64,000 bases of DNA from Xanthobacteraceae bacterium (GTDB taxonomy: Bacteria > Pseudomonadota > Alphaproteobacteria > Rhizobiales > Xanthobacteraceae): positions 1 through 64,000 of the forward strand of contig JANQIP010000159.1 in NCBI GenBank assembly GCA_028282095.1, in the 5' to 3' direction. Positions 11,401-19,597 of the stretch are shown one piece after another; position 1 is the stretch's first letter, and each line of letters starts with the position of its first letter. A program made the position numbers and the translations under genes. Under the pieces are notes generated by a model. It had not been told where the DNA came from and searched no databases. It worked only from the letters and a program-made list of their open reading frames with translations.

Positions 11401-14400
11401 CTCGGCCGGACCGAGGCGCTCGCCACCGATATCGAAGTGCGCAGCAGGGCGGCAACCGAGCTGCTGAGCGACTCGGCGACCTCGTTCACGGCCGACCTCG
11501 AAGCGCGCAGCAGGGTCGCCGCCGAACTCCTGCTCAACTCGGCCGCTACGTTTACCGCGGACATCGATAATCGCAGCAGAAGCGTGGCGGAAGAATTGTT
11601 CGGGCGCGCCGACTCCACCGCGACCGAGCTCGAAGTGCGAACCCGGACGGCGGCCGACCTGTTGGCCGACCGCGCCCAGGCGGTCGCGGCCGACATCGAA
11701 CGTTCCACCGGTTCGGCGGCTCAATCGCTGGCCGGCCGCGTCGACCAGGTCGCGTCCGACATCGAAAGCCGCAGCAGCACGGCGGCCTCGTTGCTCACCG
11801 AGAGGTTCGAGAGTTTCGCCCGCGACCTTGAAAACCGCAGCCACGCCGCGGCCTCGTTCCTCAGCGAGCGGATCGACGGCCTCGGCAATGACCTGCAGGC
11901 CAGGAGCGACAGCGCGGCGACATTCATCGCCGAACGCGCCGAGACCGCGGCACGTGGGGTGGAAGCCCGCAGCAATGCCGCGACCGATTTCATAGCCGCA
12001 CGGCTCGATGCGGCGACCAGCGATGTGGAACAGCGCAGCCGGCTGACGACCGAGGCCCTGACCAACCGCATCGAAACCTTCAACGAAGCGATCCAAACCG
12101 GAACGAGCGCGGCACAGGCCGCGATCGATGCCCTGCTGTCGAAGACGACCTCCATGATCGGCGGCAGCGCGTCCGACATGGAATCGCGTATCGGCAATGC
12201 GACCGTCATGTCGACCCAGGCATTGCAGGCGGCCACCTCTGACGTGGAGCAGATGATCACGCATCTGTCGTCGGATCTCGGCAGCACCATGAAACAGGAC
12301 GCCATCGGCGTCGAAAGCCTGCTAACGGCCACCTATTCCAGCGTCAGCGGCACGCTCAAGCAGGATGCCTCCGAACTCGAGCGCCTGCTGACAACGACGT
12401 CCGCCGGCGTCAGCGGCACCCTCAAGCAGGACGCCGCCGAGGTCGAACGCGCGCTTGGTTCGCTGGTGGCGAATCTCAGCGCCGGTCTCAAGCAAAACAC
12501 GACCGACGTCGACCACATGCTCGGCAATGTCGTGTCGCGGCTGGGCGGCGCGCTCCGGCAGGATGCCACCGATGTCGAGCACCAGTTGAATTCGTTGGCG
12601 TCCGGACTAAGCGAGTCGCTCCGGCAGGACGCCAACGAGGTCGAACGCATGCTCAGCTCGCTCTCCTTGGGGATGAGCGGCACGCTCAAGCAGGACGCAA
12701 CGGAAATCGAACGCATACTCACGACCGCCTCCTCCGGAATGAGCGGCATGCTCAAGCAGGATGCCGCCACGGTCGAGCAGGCGCTCACCACGCTCTCCTC
12801 CAGCGTCAGCGGCACGCTCAGGCAGGACGCCGCCGATGTCGAGCGCACGCTCAGCACCGTGTCCGCGGGCGTCAGCGGCACGCTCAAACAGGATGCGACC
12901 GAGGTCGAGCACCTGTTCACCGCTGTCTCCGCTCGGATGAGCGATGCGTTCAAGCACGATGTCGGGCAGGTCGAGAGCATGCTCGGCTCGCTGTTCACCA
13001 GCATGAGCACGACGATGAAACGGGATGCGGCGGAGGTCGAGAACCTGATCTCCTCGCTCGCCGCCGGCATGACCGAACTGCTCAAGCGGGATTCGGCCGA
13101 AGTGCAAGACGTTCTCAGCTCGCTGTCCTCCGGGATCAGCGAACTACTCAAGCGGAACGCCGCCGAGGTCGAGCACAAGCTGACGGCTGCTTCGAACAGT
13201 GTCAGCGACGTGCTGAACCAGAACACCGCCGATGTCGAAGGCAGGCTGACGGCTGCTTCGAGCAATGTCAGCGACATGCTCAACCAGAACACCGCCGATG
13301 TCGAAGGCAGGCTGACGGCTGCTTCGAGCAGTGTCAGCGACGTGCTCAACCAGAACACCGCCGAATTCGAACATCGGCTGACCGCGGCTTCGACCAATGT
13401 CGGCGACGCGTTGAAGCAAAACGTGTCGGAGGTCGAAAACAACCTCGTCACGCTGAGCACGGAGGTCGCCCGCAGCTTTGTCGGCAAGGCCGAGGAGATC
13501 GTGAGCGCGGTCGAGAAACGGTCCGCCGACCTCAACCAGATTCTCGACGAGAAGAGCAGCGGCCTGATCACAGCGATCACGGTCAAGGGCGACGAATTCG
13601 CCGCCGGCATGAACCGGGTGACGGAACAGGCGGTCAAGTCCATCGAGGCGAAGGGCTTCACCTTCACCCAGACCATGATGGACAACAGCAACGAACTCAC
13701 GCGCGTGATCACCGAGGCGAGCACCAAAGCGAACGACGCGGTGACGCGCAACCTCAAGGACCTCCATGATGTCTCGCGTGCATCCGTCACCGACTCGGCG
13801 GCGGCCCTGACCAAGCGCATGCAGGAATGGCAGGAAATGACCAAGACGACGCTGACGCAGTCGTCTGCCGGCCTGACCCAGAAATTGAACGAGCTGCACG
13901 AGACGACGCGCAACGCCGTCACTCAAGCAACGACCGCGCTCACGCAAAGAGCCCAGGAGCTGCAGGAGACCACCCGCAACTCGATCGGTCAGGCAACGAC
14001 CGCGCTCACGCAAAAGACCCAGGAACTGCAGGAGACCACCCGTGCCTCGGTCACCCAGTCGACCTCGGTGCTGACCCAGAAGGTGCAGGAGCTGCGCGAC
14101 GTCGCCAATATCGCCGTCACCCAGTCCACGGCCGAGCTGTCGAAGCGGACGCGGGAGCTGCAGGACACGACACAACAGTCCGTGGCGGAATCGACCGCCC
14201 TGCTCTCGGACAAGGCGCTCGAACTGCAAGAGATCACCCGGCAAACGGTCGAAGACTCGATTGCGGCGGTCACCCAGCGAATGGACGAGCTGCAGCAATC
14301 GACCTACGCCGCGGTCGAGCAGTCCAAGCAGACCGGGGTTGCGACCGTCTCGGAGATTCTCGAGACCCATGGCATGCTGCGTTCCGACACGACCGCATTG

Positions 14401-15933
14401 TTCGAGCGGCTGCGCGACGCCAACGGGCTGATCCGGGAAGTGCTGAGCGGTGCCCAGGACAATCTCGGCGCCATCGAGCAGAACCTGTCGTCCCGCATCA
14501 ACGAGTTCGTCGAGACGATGAACACGTTGCTCGCGCGCACGAGCTCGACGACCGACCGCGTGAACGAGCAGATCGGCTCGTTCGAGGACATCAGCACCAA
14601 GATCGGGAGCGAGCTCAGCGACATTCTCGTGCAGTTCGACAGCCACGGCCGATCGCTTTCGGCGATGGTCGAACTGGTCGATGGCAGCAATCGGCGCACC
14701 GAGGATGTGGTGGCGGCGCGGCGTCAGGAGCTCGACAGTATCGTTGCGGTGCTCGACGGCCGCACCGAAGACCTCGATCTGCGGCTCAAGCGTTTCTCCG
14801 GTTTGCTCGAGGAATCGCTCGTTGCCGCGGAAGGGCGCGCGCGCGACATTGCGCGGCTGGTCGCGGATGCAAGCTCGCAAGGGGCCCGCGCGATCGCCGA
14901 GCATCATGAGCAGGTCCGCGTGACCTCGGAGGAGGAGCGGCAGCGCACGGTGGACGGCCTGCACGGCGTTTACGAGCAGGCCTCGAACGAGGCGCATGCC
15001 CTGTTCCGCCAGACGGCGAACGAAGCGGAAGCGATGCTGCAGAATGCGACCGACCGCTTCGCCGAGGTGCTGCAGACGATGAAGCAGATGGCCACCGAGA
15101 TGCAGCAGGAGCTCGACGGCACGCGCCAAGAGCTGCGTCGCGGCATCCTCGAACTGCCGCAGGAGACCGCCGACAGCGCCGCACAAATGCGTCGGGTGAT
15201 CGTCGACCAGATCGAGGCGCTGGCCGAGCTCAACCGTATCGTTGCCCGGCACGGCCGCAGCATCGACACCGCATCCGCCGATACGCAGCGGCGCGTCTAT
15301 CGTGAGGAACCGCTGCTCGCGAGCGTGAGCGGCGGACGGCCGGAGGCGCCTGCCCAGCGGCCGGCGCCGCGAGCGGAGGCCCCCCCTCCCCCCGCACCGC
15401 CGCCTCAGCGACGCGCCGAAGCACCGCCGCCTCCCCCGGAGAAAGAAAAAGGGCGTGGCGGTTGGCTGTCCGACCTGTTGAGCCGGGCCTCGCGCGACCA
15501 CGACGAACCCGAGGTCGAGGAACGCATGCCCGCGCCCGCTCGCCCGGACGGCGGACATGGCGGTCATCCGGAGGAACGGCCGCTGCGCCACGCCATCGAG
15601 TCGCTCGACTCGCTCTCGGTCGACATCGCCCGCATGATCGACCATGACGCCGCGGCCGAGCTATGGGATCGCTACAATCGCGGCGAGCGCAATGTCTTCA
15701 CCCGGCGGCTCTACACCATGCAGGGCCAGAAGACCTTCGAGGAAGTCCGCAGGCGTTATCGCGCCGACCGCGAGTTCCAACAAACGGTCGACCGCTATAT
15801 CGACGAGTTCGAGCAGCTCCTTGAAGAGGTCTCGCGCAATGATCGCGGGCAGGTCGTCGCGCGCACCTATCTCACCTCGGAGACGGGCAAGGTCTACACC
15901 ATGCTGGCGCACGCGTCCGGCCGGCTCGATTAG
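8440..15933 (+). CDS. Giant (2497 aa) membrane-anchored coiled-coil/apolipoprotein-like repeat protein; GPR/RgsE (growth pole ring)-like
   Basis: N-terminal TM pair (YIVAGLFTAAWAVSALGMVLGY; AVPLSVALLSGLAAPIVFFFVMAHMV), >1500 aa of 22-aa repeats, Pro-rich linker, C-terminal TFEEVRRRYRADREFQQTVDRYIDEFEQLLEE...YLTSETGKVYTMLAHASGRLD. Confidence 0.85.
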   Translation: MANQPKMAKDPTEAALSAIEDALNMRDPKETLDPANPDLHHSTADSADVPRVEPSSLPPVDDDPFPPFPAAAARGGEALRQAANDDREMIGQVLQTLQRRPARTPYIVAGLFTAAWAVSALGMVLGYWPELQGLLARPALAVPLSVALLSGLAAPIVFFFVMAHMVARSQELRLVSQAMARAAIRFAEPETVAYDSIVSIGQAIRREVAAIGDGVERAIARAAELESLVNNEVSALERAYNDNEVRVRSLIDGIAHQRETLVGEAEQVRAAINTVHVDLSHDIFTVSEVVGERVNEVSQRVTMALGEKGEQIALALGGAGDSMIAALGERGADLLDRLERTSDDATRAIEAAGDRLAEGVADKTNQLNDTIVEIADNMQGMLASRIDRVADDLAHKSMSLVEMMETRSREISGTLLTQSDTIASALVDTSSRITETITGRVDEVNNTLKATGDSIVLDLSLRGGDIVGKLHETGEKVTEALNERGETFTYAFTQSAETLTDAIQSRSDSVREMLSERMATFEDILSSGTAELSERLGTQSEAARDMLTERLKTLEDALTIGGGDLAERVSSHGDSIRDMLAERLKSFEDMFTSGSTDLAERIGRDTATLGSLVTRHLAEFDRTVKNYGGDLVERIGQRTLDIDQTMTAYLDGFDGRVTAKTDDIVNTLEARLGRFEEALDTRADTIGATLTTRVAEMGKSIAVRSKDVVDALDTRIEELNGIIAASGNTFVETVGNRIETLDTALGAHATGVADALDGRISRLEDLLVARAENVAADIEKRSTGAADVLLGRTEAVAADIEARSKEAADVLLGRTEMVAADVEARSKAAADVLLGRTEAVAADVEARSKAAADGLLSRTETVAANIETRSKAAADGLLSRTEAVAADIETRSKEAADGLLGRTETVAADIETRSKEAADGLLGRTETVAADIEARSKAAAGGLLDRTETVAADIEARSRAAAGGLLDQTEAVVTDIETRSKLAADVLLGRTEALATDIEVRSRAATELLSDSATSFTADLEARSRVAAELLLNSAATFTADIDNRSRSVAEELFGRADSTATELEVRTRTAADLLADRAQAVAADIERSTGSAAQSLAGRVDQVASDIESRSSTAASLLTERFESFARDLENRSHAAASFLSERIDGLGNDLQARSDSAATFIAERAETAARGVEARSNAATDFIAARLDAATSDVEQRSRLTTEALTNRIETFNEAIQTGTSAAQAAIDALLSKTTSMIGGSASDMESRIGNATVMSTQALQAATSDVEQMITHLSSDLGSTMKQDAIGVESLLTATYSSVSGTLKQDASELERLLTTTSAGVSGTLKQDAAEVERALGSLVANLSAGLKQNTTDVDHMLGNVVSRLGGALRQDATDVEHQLNSLASGLSESLRQDANEVERMLSSLSLGMSGTLKQDATEIERILTTASSGMSGMLKQDAATVEQALTTLSSSVSGTLRQDAADVERTLSTVSAGVSGTLKQDATEVEHLFTAVSARMSDAFKHDVGQVESMLGSLFTSMSTTMKRDAAEVENLISSLAAGMTELLKRDSAEVQDVLSSLSSGISELLKRNAAEVEHKLTAASNSVSDVLNQNTADVEGRLTAASSNVSDMLNQNTADVEGRLTAASSSVSDVLNQNTAEFEHRLTAASTNVGDALKQNVSEVENNLVTLSTEVARSFVGKAEEIVSAVEKRSADLNQILDEKSSGLITAITVKGDEFAAGMNRVTEQAVKSIEAKGFTFTQTMMDNSNELTRVITEASTKANDAVTRNLKDLHDVSRASVTDSAAALTKRMQEWQEMTKTTLTQSSAGLTQKLNELHETTRNAVTQATTALTQRAQELQETTRNSIGQATTALTQKTQELQETTRASVTQSTSVLTQKVQELRDVANIAVTQSTAELSKRTRELQDTTQQSVAESTALLSDKALELQEITRQTVEDSIAAVTQRMDELQQSTYAAVEQSKQTGVATVSEILETHGMLRSDTTALFERLRDANGLIREVLSGAQDNLGAIEQNLSSRINEFVETMNTLLARTSSTTDRVNEQIGSFEDISTKIGSELSDILVQFDSHGRSLSAMVELVDGSNRRTEDVVAARRQELDSIVAVLDGRTEDLDLRLKRFSGLLEESLVAAEGRARDIARLVADASSQGARAIAEHHEQVRVTSEEERQRTVDGLHGVYEQASNEAHALFRQTANEAEAMLQNATDRFAEVLQTMKQMATEMQQELDGTRQELRRGILELPQETADSAAQMRRVIVDQIEALAELNRIVARHGRSIDTASADTQRRVYREEPLLASVSGGRPEAPAQRPAPRAEAPPPPAPPPQRRAEAPPPPPEKEKGRGGWLSDLLSRASRDHDEPEVEERMPAPARPDGGHGGHPEERPLRHAIESLDSLSVDIARMIDHDAAAELWDRYNRGERNVFTRRLYTMQGQKTFEEVRRRYRADREFQQTVDRYIDEFEQLLEEVSRNDRGQVVARTYLTSETGKVYTMLAHASGRLD
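10750..11445 (+). repeat. 66-bp near-identical tandem repeats within the giant protein gene
   Basis: Successive copies of V(A)ADIExRSKxAADxLLxRTEx (22 aa), e.g. cggtcgccgccgacatcgaaacgcggagcaaagaggcggccgatgggctgctcggccggaccga. Confidence 0.9.
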
Positions 15934-16211
15934 GCGTGATCCCGAAAAGTCGGCAGACTTTTCGGGACCATCCCATTGCATACGAGGCGTCAACAAAAAT
16001 ACGAGGGGTGGAGAAAGGAGCGCGCTTCACGGGCGCGCTCCTTTGCTTTTCGTGGGGACGCGCTGCACGGTTCACGTCCGCGACGCCGCACCAAAAAAAC
16101 TCGAGATCCGGTCTGACGGTCCGGGGCCAACCGTCGGATAAGGAAACACTGGAACTGAATGACCTCTCCCCGCAAGCGGTGAGTGGTAACACTCCGCGGG
16201 CCGGCGAGCTG

Positions 16212-16312
16212 GAGCGTGATCTCGAAAAGTCGGCAGACTTTTCGGAGAAGATCATGCGGCCAAACCAAGAGAAAGAGAGCGCGATCGACTCTATCTGAAC
16301 GAGTCGCGCTCT
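16212..16312. repeat. RIME-like two-palindrome repeat
   Basis: GAGCGTGATCTCGAAAAGTCGGCAGACTTTTCGGAGAAGATCATGC ... GAGCGCGATCGACTC...GAGTCGCGCTCT. Confidence 0.8.
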
Positions 16313-16317
16313 AGAAC

Positions 16318-16490
16318 CACGTTTCCTTCTCCCCGCGCGCGGGGAGAAGGTGGCGGGCGGCAATGCCGCGAGCCGGATGAGGGGCTCTTGCTTCTCCGCA
16401 ATGCTGGGCTGGCCCCTCACCCGCCGCGCTTCGCGCGTCGACCTCTCCCCGCAAGCGGGGAGAGGTAAGACTCCGCGGGTCGGTGAGCTA
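16318..16490. repeat. CCTCTCCCC/CTTCTCCCC palindromic repeats
   Basis: CTTCTCCCCGCGCGCGGGGAGAAGG and CCTCTCCCCGCAAGCGGGGAGAGGT. Confidence 0.75.
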
Positions 16491-17366
16491 ACGCCGCTGG
16501 TACTGATACTGGTACTGGCGAGGGCCGCCGCGGGTGCCGGCCGGCCGTTGCGGAGCGCCGCCGAACAATAGCCGGCTCGGATTCTGGTCGATATTCTTGA
16601 CCGCCTGTTCGAGCGTCGCAATCGCCCGGCGGCCCTCGACCGCGAGCCGCTCCCACTGGCGCAATCCCGTCTTGCTGAAGCGGTTCAGGCCGACTGCGAC
16701 CTCGGATACGTTCTTGTCGACATTGTCGGCAACCGTGCGGATCGATTTCGCTGCTTCGGCCACTTCGTCGAGTTTGGCGTCGGCACCGGCGACGATGGTC
16801 TCGGTGCTGGCGAGGATGCGGTCGATGCGCTCCGCATTGTCGGCCAGCGTCTTGGTGAACACCTCGATATTCTTGAGGGAGGCGCGCATCGACTCGGCAT
16901 TGTCGGACACGACCCCGTCGAGCTGGCGCAGGACGCTGCGCGCGGCCGAGGTCACGCCCTCGGTTGCGCCGCGATCGGCACGCAGGATCGGCGGATCGAG
17001 TAGCGGGGAGTCGGCCGAGCCACCGCGCAGCGATACCGATGCGAAACCGCTCAGCCCCTGGAACTCCAGGCTGACATTCGTATCCTTGCGCAGCACAATA
17101 TCGTCGTCGACGAGGATGACGGCGATCACCTGATCCGGCTTTTCCCGATCGATCCGCAGGCTCGCCACGTCCCCGACCCGCAGCCCGTTGAACGTCACCC
17201 AGGCACCCGGCCGCAGCCCCGATACCGTACCCTGGAATACGATCTCGTAACGTTTGCGCTCGGTGCCGCCACCCGGCGCATTGAACCAGTAGACGAACAG
17301 GAATCCCCCTACGATCACCGCCAGCGTGAACAGCCCGACCAGGATGTAATTCGCTTTTGTTTCCAT
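16488..17366 (-). CDS. MlaD/MCE-family ABC transporter substrate-binding protein
   Basis: METKANYILVGLFTLAVIVGGFLFVYWF TM anchor and MCE domain (FQGTVSGLRPGAWVTFNGLRVGDVASLRID). Confidence 0.9.
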   Translation of the reverse strand: METKANYILVGLFTLAVIVGGFLFVYWFNAPGGGTERKRYEIVFQGTVSGLRPGAWVTFNGLRVGDVASLRIDREKPDQVIAVILVDDDIVLRKDTNVSLEFQGLSGFASVSLRGGSADSPLLDPPILRADRGATEGVTSAARSVLRQLDGVVSDNAESMRASLKNIEVFTKTLADNAERIDRILASTETIVAGADAKLDEVAEAAKSIRTVADNVDKNVSEVAVGLNRFSKTGLRQWERLAVEGRRAIATLEQAVKNIDQNPSRLLFGGAPQRPAGTRGGPRQYQYQYQRR

Positions 17367-17384
17367 GCGATTGGCCTTGTCGCT

Positions 17385-18167
17385 TCAAGCAATTTCGGCG
17401 GCGTCGATCGCACGCGAACGCTTGCCCCGAAAATAGGCCTTCACCCACGGATGGTCCGACGCCAGCATCGCCGCAATCGGTCCCACGGTGATCACCTTGC
17501 GATCCGCCAGCACCGCGATCCGGTCGCAAACCGAATGCAAGCTGTCGAGATCGTGGGTTACCATGAAAACGGTTAATCCTAAAGTTTGTTGTAACGTCTT
17601 AATCAGGAGGTCGAACTCACCCGCTCCGATCGGGTCGAGCCCGGAGGTCGGTTCGTCCAGAAAGACGATGTCGGGATCGAGCGCGAGCGCGCGCGCGAGC
17701 GCCACTCGCTTGACCATGCCGCCCGACAATTCCGACGGGTATTTGTCGCGGACGTCGGGCGAAAGTCCCACCATTTCAAGCTTGGCCACCGCGATCTCGT
17801 CCATCAGCCTCCGTGACAGGCGCAGATGCTCACGCATCGGGAACTGCACGTTCTGCCGCGCCGTCAGCGAAGAGAACAGCGCCCCCTGCTGAAACAGTAC
17901 GCCCCAGCGCCGTTCGATCGCGCGCAGGCCCTGCTCGCTCAACCCGTCGAGGTCGGCCCCGAAGACCGCGATCCGACCGGCCCGCCGCGGCAAAAGGCCG
18001 ATGATGGTTCGCATCAAGACCGATTTTCCGCCGCCTGACGCGCCGACACAGCCGAGGATTTCCCCCCGCAATACATCGAGCGAAACGCGGTCGAGCACCA
18101 CCGTCTCGCCGAAGCCGACGACGAGGTCACGCACACCGATCACCGCCTCGTTGCCAAGCACCGCCAT
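17385..18167 (-). CDS. MlaF-type ABC transporter ATP-binding protein
   Basis: Walker A GASGGGKS, signature LSGGMVKRVALARAL, Walker B DIVFLDEPTSGLDP. Confidence 0.93.
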   Translation of the reverse strand: MAVLGNEAVIGVRDLVVGFGETVVLDRVSLDVLRGEILGCVGASGGGKSVLMRTIIGLLPRRAGRIAVFGADLDGLSEQGLRAIERRWGVLFQQGALFSSLTARQNVQFPMREHLRLSRRLMDEIAVAKLEMVGLSPDVRDKYPSELSGGMVKRVALARALALDPDIVFLDEPTSGLDPIGAGEFDLLIKTLQQTLGLTVFMVTHDLDSLHSVCDRIAVLADRKVITVGPIAAMLASDHPWVKAYFRGKRSRAIDAAEIA

Positions 18168-18169
18168 AC

Positions 18170-19375
18170 CTACATCCCAATTGCGGCGAAAAACACGGCG
18201 AACAGGCCGTCGATCACGATCACGAGGAAGATCGATTTGACCACCGAAGCGGTGGTGTGCAGTCCGAGCGACTCGGCGCTGCCCTTCACATTCAGCCCCT
18301 CGACACAGGCGACAATGCCGATGATGAGGGCGATGAACGGCGCCTTGACCATGCCGACCACAAAGTCGTCGAGCTCAATCGCATCGCGCAGCCGCGACAA
18401 GAAGATCTCCGGGCCGATGCCGGCATAAGCCCAACTGACCAGCGCTGCCCCGAACAGCGCCGCCATCGATCCGATGAAGGTGAGGATCGGCAGGGCGATG
18501 ACGAGCGCGACGACCCGCGGCAGGATGAGGATTTTCAGCGGATCGAACCCCATCGTGCGCAGGGCGTCGATCTCTTCGCGCATCTTCATCGAGCCGAGCT
18601 CGGCGGTATAGGCGCTGCCCGAGCGTCCCGCCACCATCATCGCGACCATGACGACGCCCATCTCACGCAGCACCAGGATACCGACCATGTCGACGACATA
18701 GATCTCGATGCCGAACCTGCGGAAATGAAAAATGCCCTGTTGCGCGATGATGCAGCCGAGCACGAAGGTGATCAGCAAGATGATCGGCGTCGCACGCCAA
18801 CCGACGCGGTCGAGATGGTGCACCATCGAGGTGAACCGGAATGTCCAGGGCCGGATGACGCAACGCATCCCCGCGATGGCGAGCGCCCCGAGCATCTGCA
18901 CGATCATGACGAAGTCACGTCCGATGCCGAACGCAGTGCGCCGGATGGCGGCAATCGCGGTCGCCAATCTACCCTGGCGCGCAGCGGCGACCTTACCCAG
19001 GTTGATCCGGCCCGCTTCGCCGACAAGGTCGCGGTAGCGTTCGGGCAGGTCGACCACCCTCGCCTCTCGCCCGGCGGCGGCAAAGCCGCGGACCAGTCGT
19101 TCGAGCAACCACGCCCCGTAGGTATCGAGCCGCTCCACCCGTGCCATATTGATATCGACCGCGGCGGCATCACGCGCACGCTTGAGTGCCGCGTCGACCA
19201 GCCGTTCGAGATCACCGGCGCGATCGGCAGTCCACGAGCCGCCGGCCGTCAGCGCCAATTGCCGGCCGCTGACTTTGAACTCGAGCAAAGCGTCTTTTGC
19301 GGTGCGCTTCGCGCTGCTCAAGCGGCTCGCGCTCCCACCGGCTTGCGCAACACGATCTGCCAGGATTCTCGACAT
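18170..19375 (-). CDS. MlaE-type ABC transporter permease with N-terminal STAS-like domain
   Basis: MlaE core VLREMGVVMVAMMVAGRSGSAYTAELGSMKMREEIDALRTMGFDPLKILILPRVVAL; N-terminal ~130 aa MlaB/STAS-like. Confidence 0.9.
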   Translation of the reverse strand: MSRILADRVAQAGGSASRLSSAKRTAKDALLEFKVSGRQLALTAGGSWTADRAGDLERLVDAALKRARDAAAVDINMARVERLDTYGAWLLERLVRGFAAAGREARVVDLPERYRDLVGEAGRINLGKVAAARQGRLATAIAAIRRTAFGIGRDFVMIVQMLGALAIAGMRCVIRPWTFRFTSMVHHLDRVGWRATPIILLITFVLGCIIAQQGIFHFRRFGIEIYVVDMVGILVLREMGVVMVAMMVAGRSGSAYTAELGSMKMREEIDALRTMGFDPLKILILPRVVALVIALPILTFIGSMAALFGAALVSWAYAGIGPEIFLSRLRDAIELDDFVVGMVKAPFIALIIGIVACVEGLNVKGSAESLGLHTTASVVKSIFLVIVIDGLFAVFFAAIGM

Positions 19376-19440
19376 GGTTGGATACTTGACTCCTGCGCGC
19401 TGCCCTGTCGAGGTCCCTTTAGAACTCGGATTTTGCACCG

Positions 19441-19596
19441 CTTGCTTCAGGTTGATTCAACCGCGCTCTCTTTCTCTTTTTTTGGTCGCATGATCTTGTC
19501 CGAAAAGTCTGCCAACTTTTCGGGATCATGCTGGTCTCTTTGTCTGGTCGCATGATCTTGTCCGAAAAGTCTGCCAGCTTTTCGGGATCATGCTCT
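19441..19596. repeat. RIME-like repeat with duplicated GATCATGC palindrome abutting the next start codon
   Basis: Two copies of GCATGATCTTGTCCGAAAAGTCTGCCA(A/G)CTTTTCGGGATCATGCT; ends ...GCTCTA immediately before ATG at 19598. Confidence 0.85.
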
Positions 19597-19597
19597 A

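Noticed and set aside
10680-11708. Tandem 66-bp repeats as a possible CRISPR-like array
   Set aside because: Units are contiguous with no variable spacers and encode an uninterrupted 22-aa protein repeat; no cas genes.
9025-12264. 1079-aa antisense ORF (and other long minus-strand ORFs, 12333..13922 and 13144..15645) opposite the giant repeat gene
   Set aside because: Shadow ORFs caused by repetitive GC-rich coding sequence; compositions (Arg/Gly/Asp-rich repeats mirroring the 22-mers) and lack of recognisable domains favour the plus-strand frame.
18257-19555. 432-aa plus-strand ORF opposite mlaE
   Set aside because: Antisense to a clear MlaE permease, low-complexity HRDD-rich product, and its C-terminus is translated repeat.
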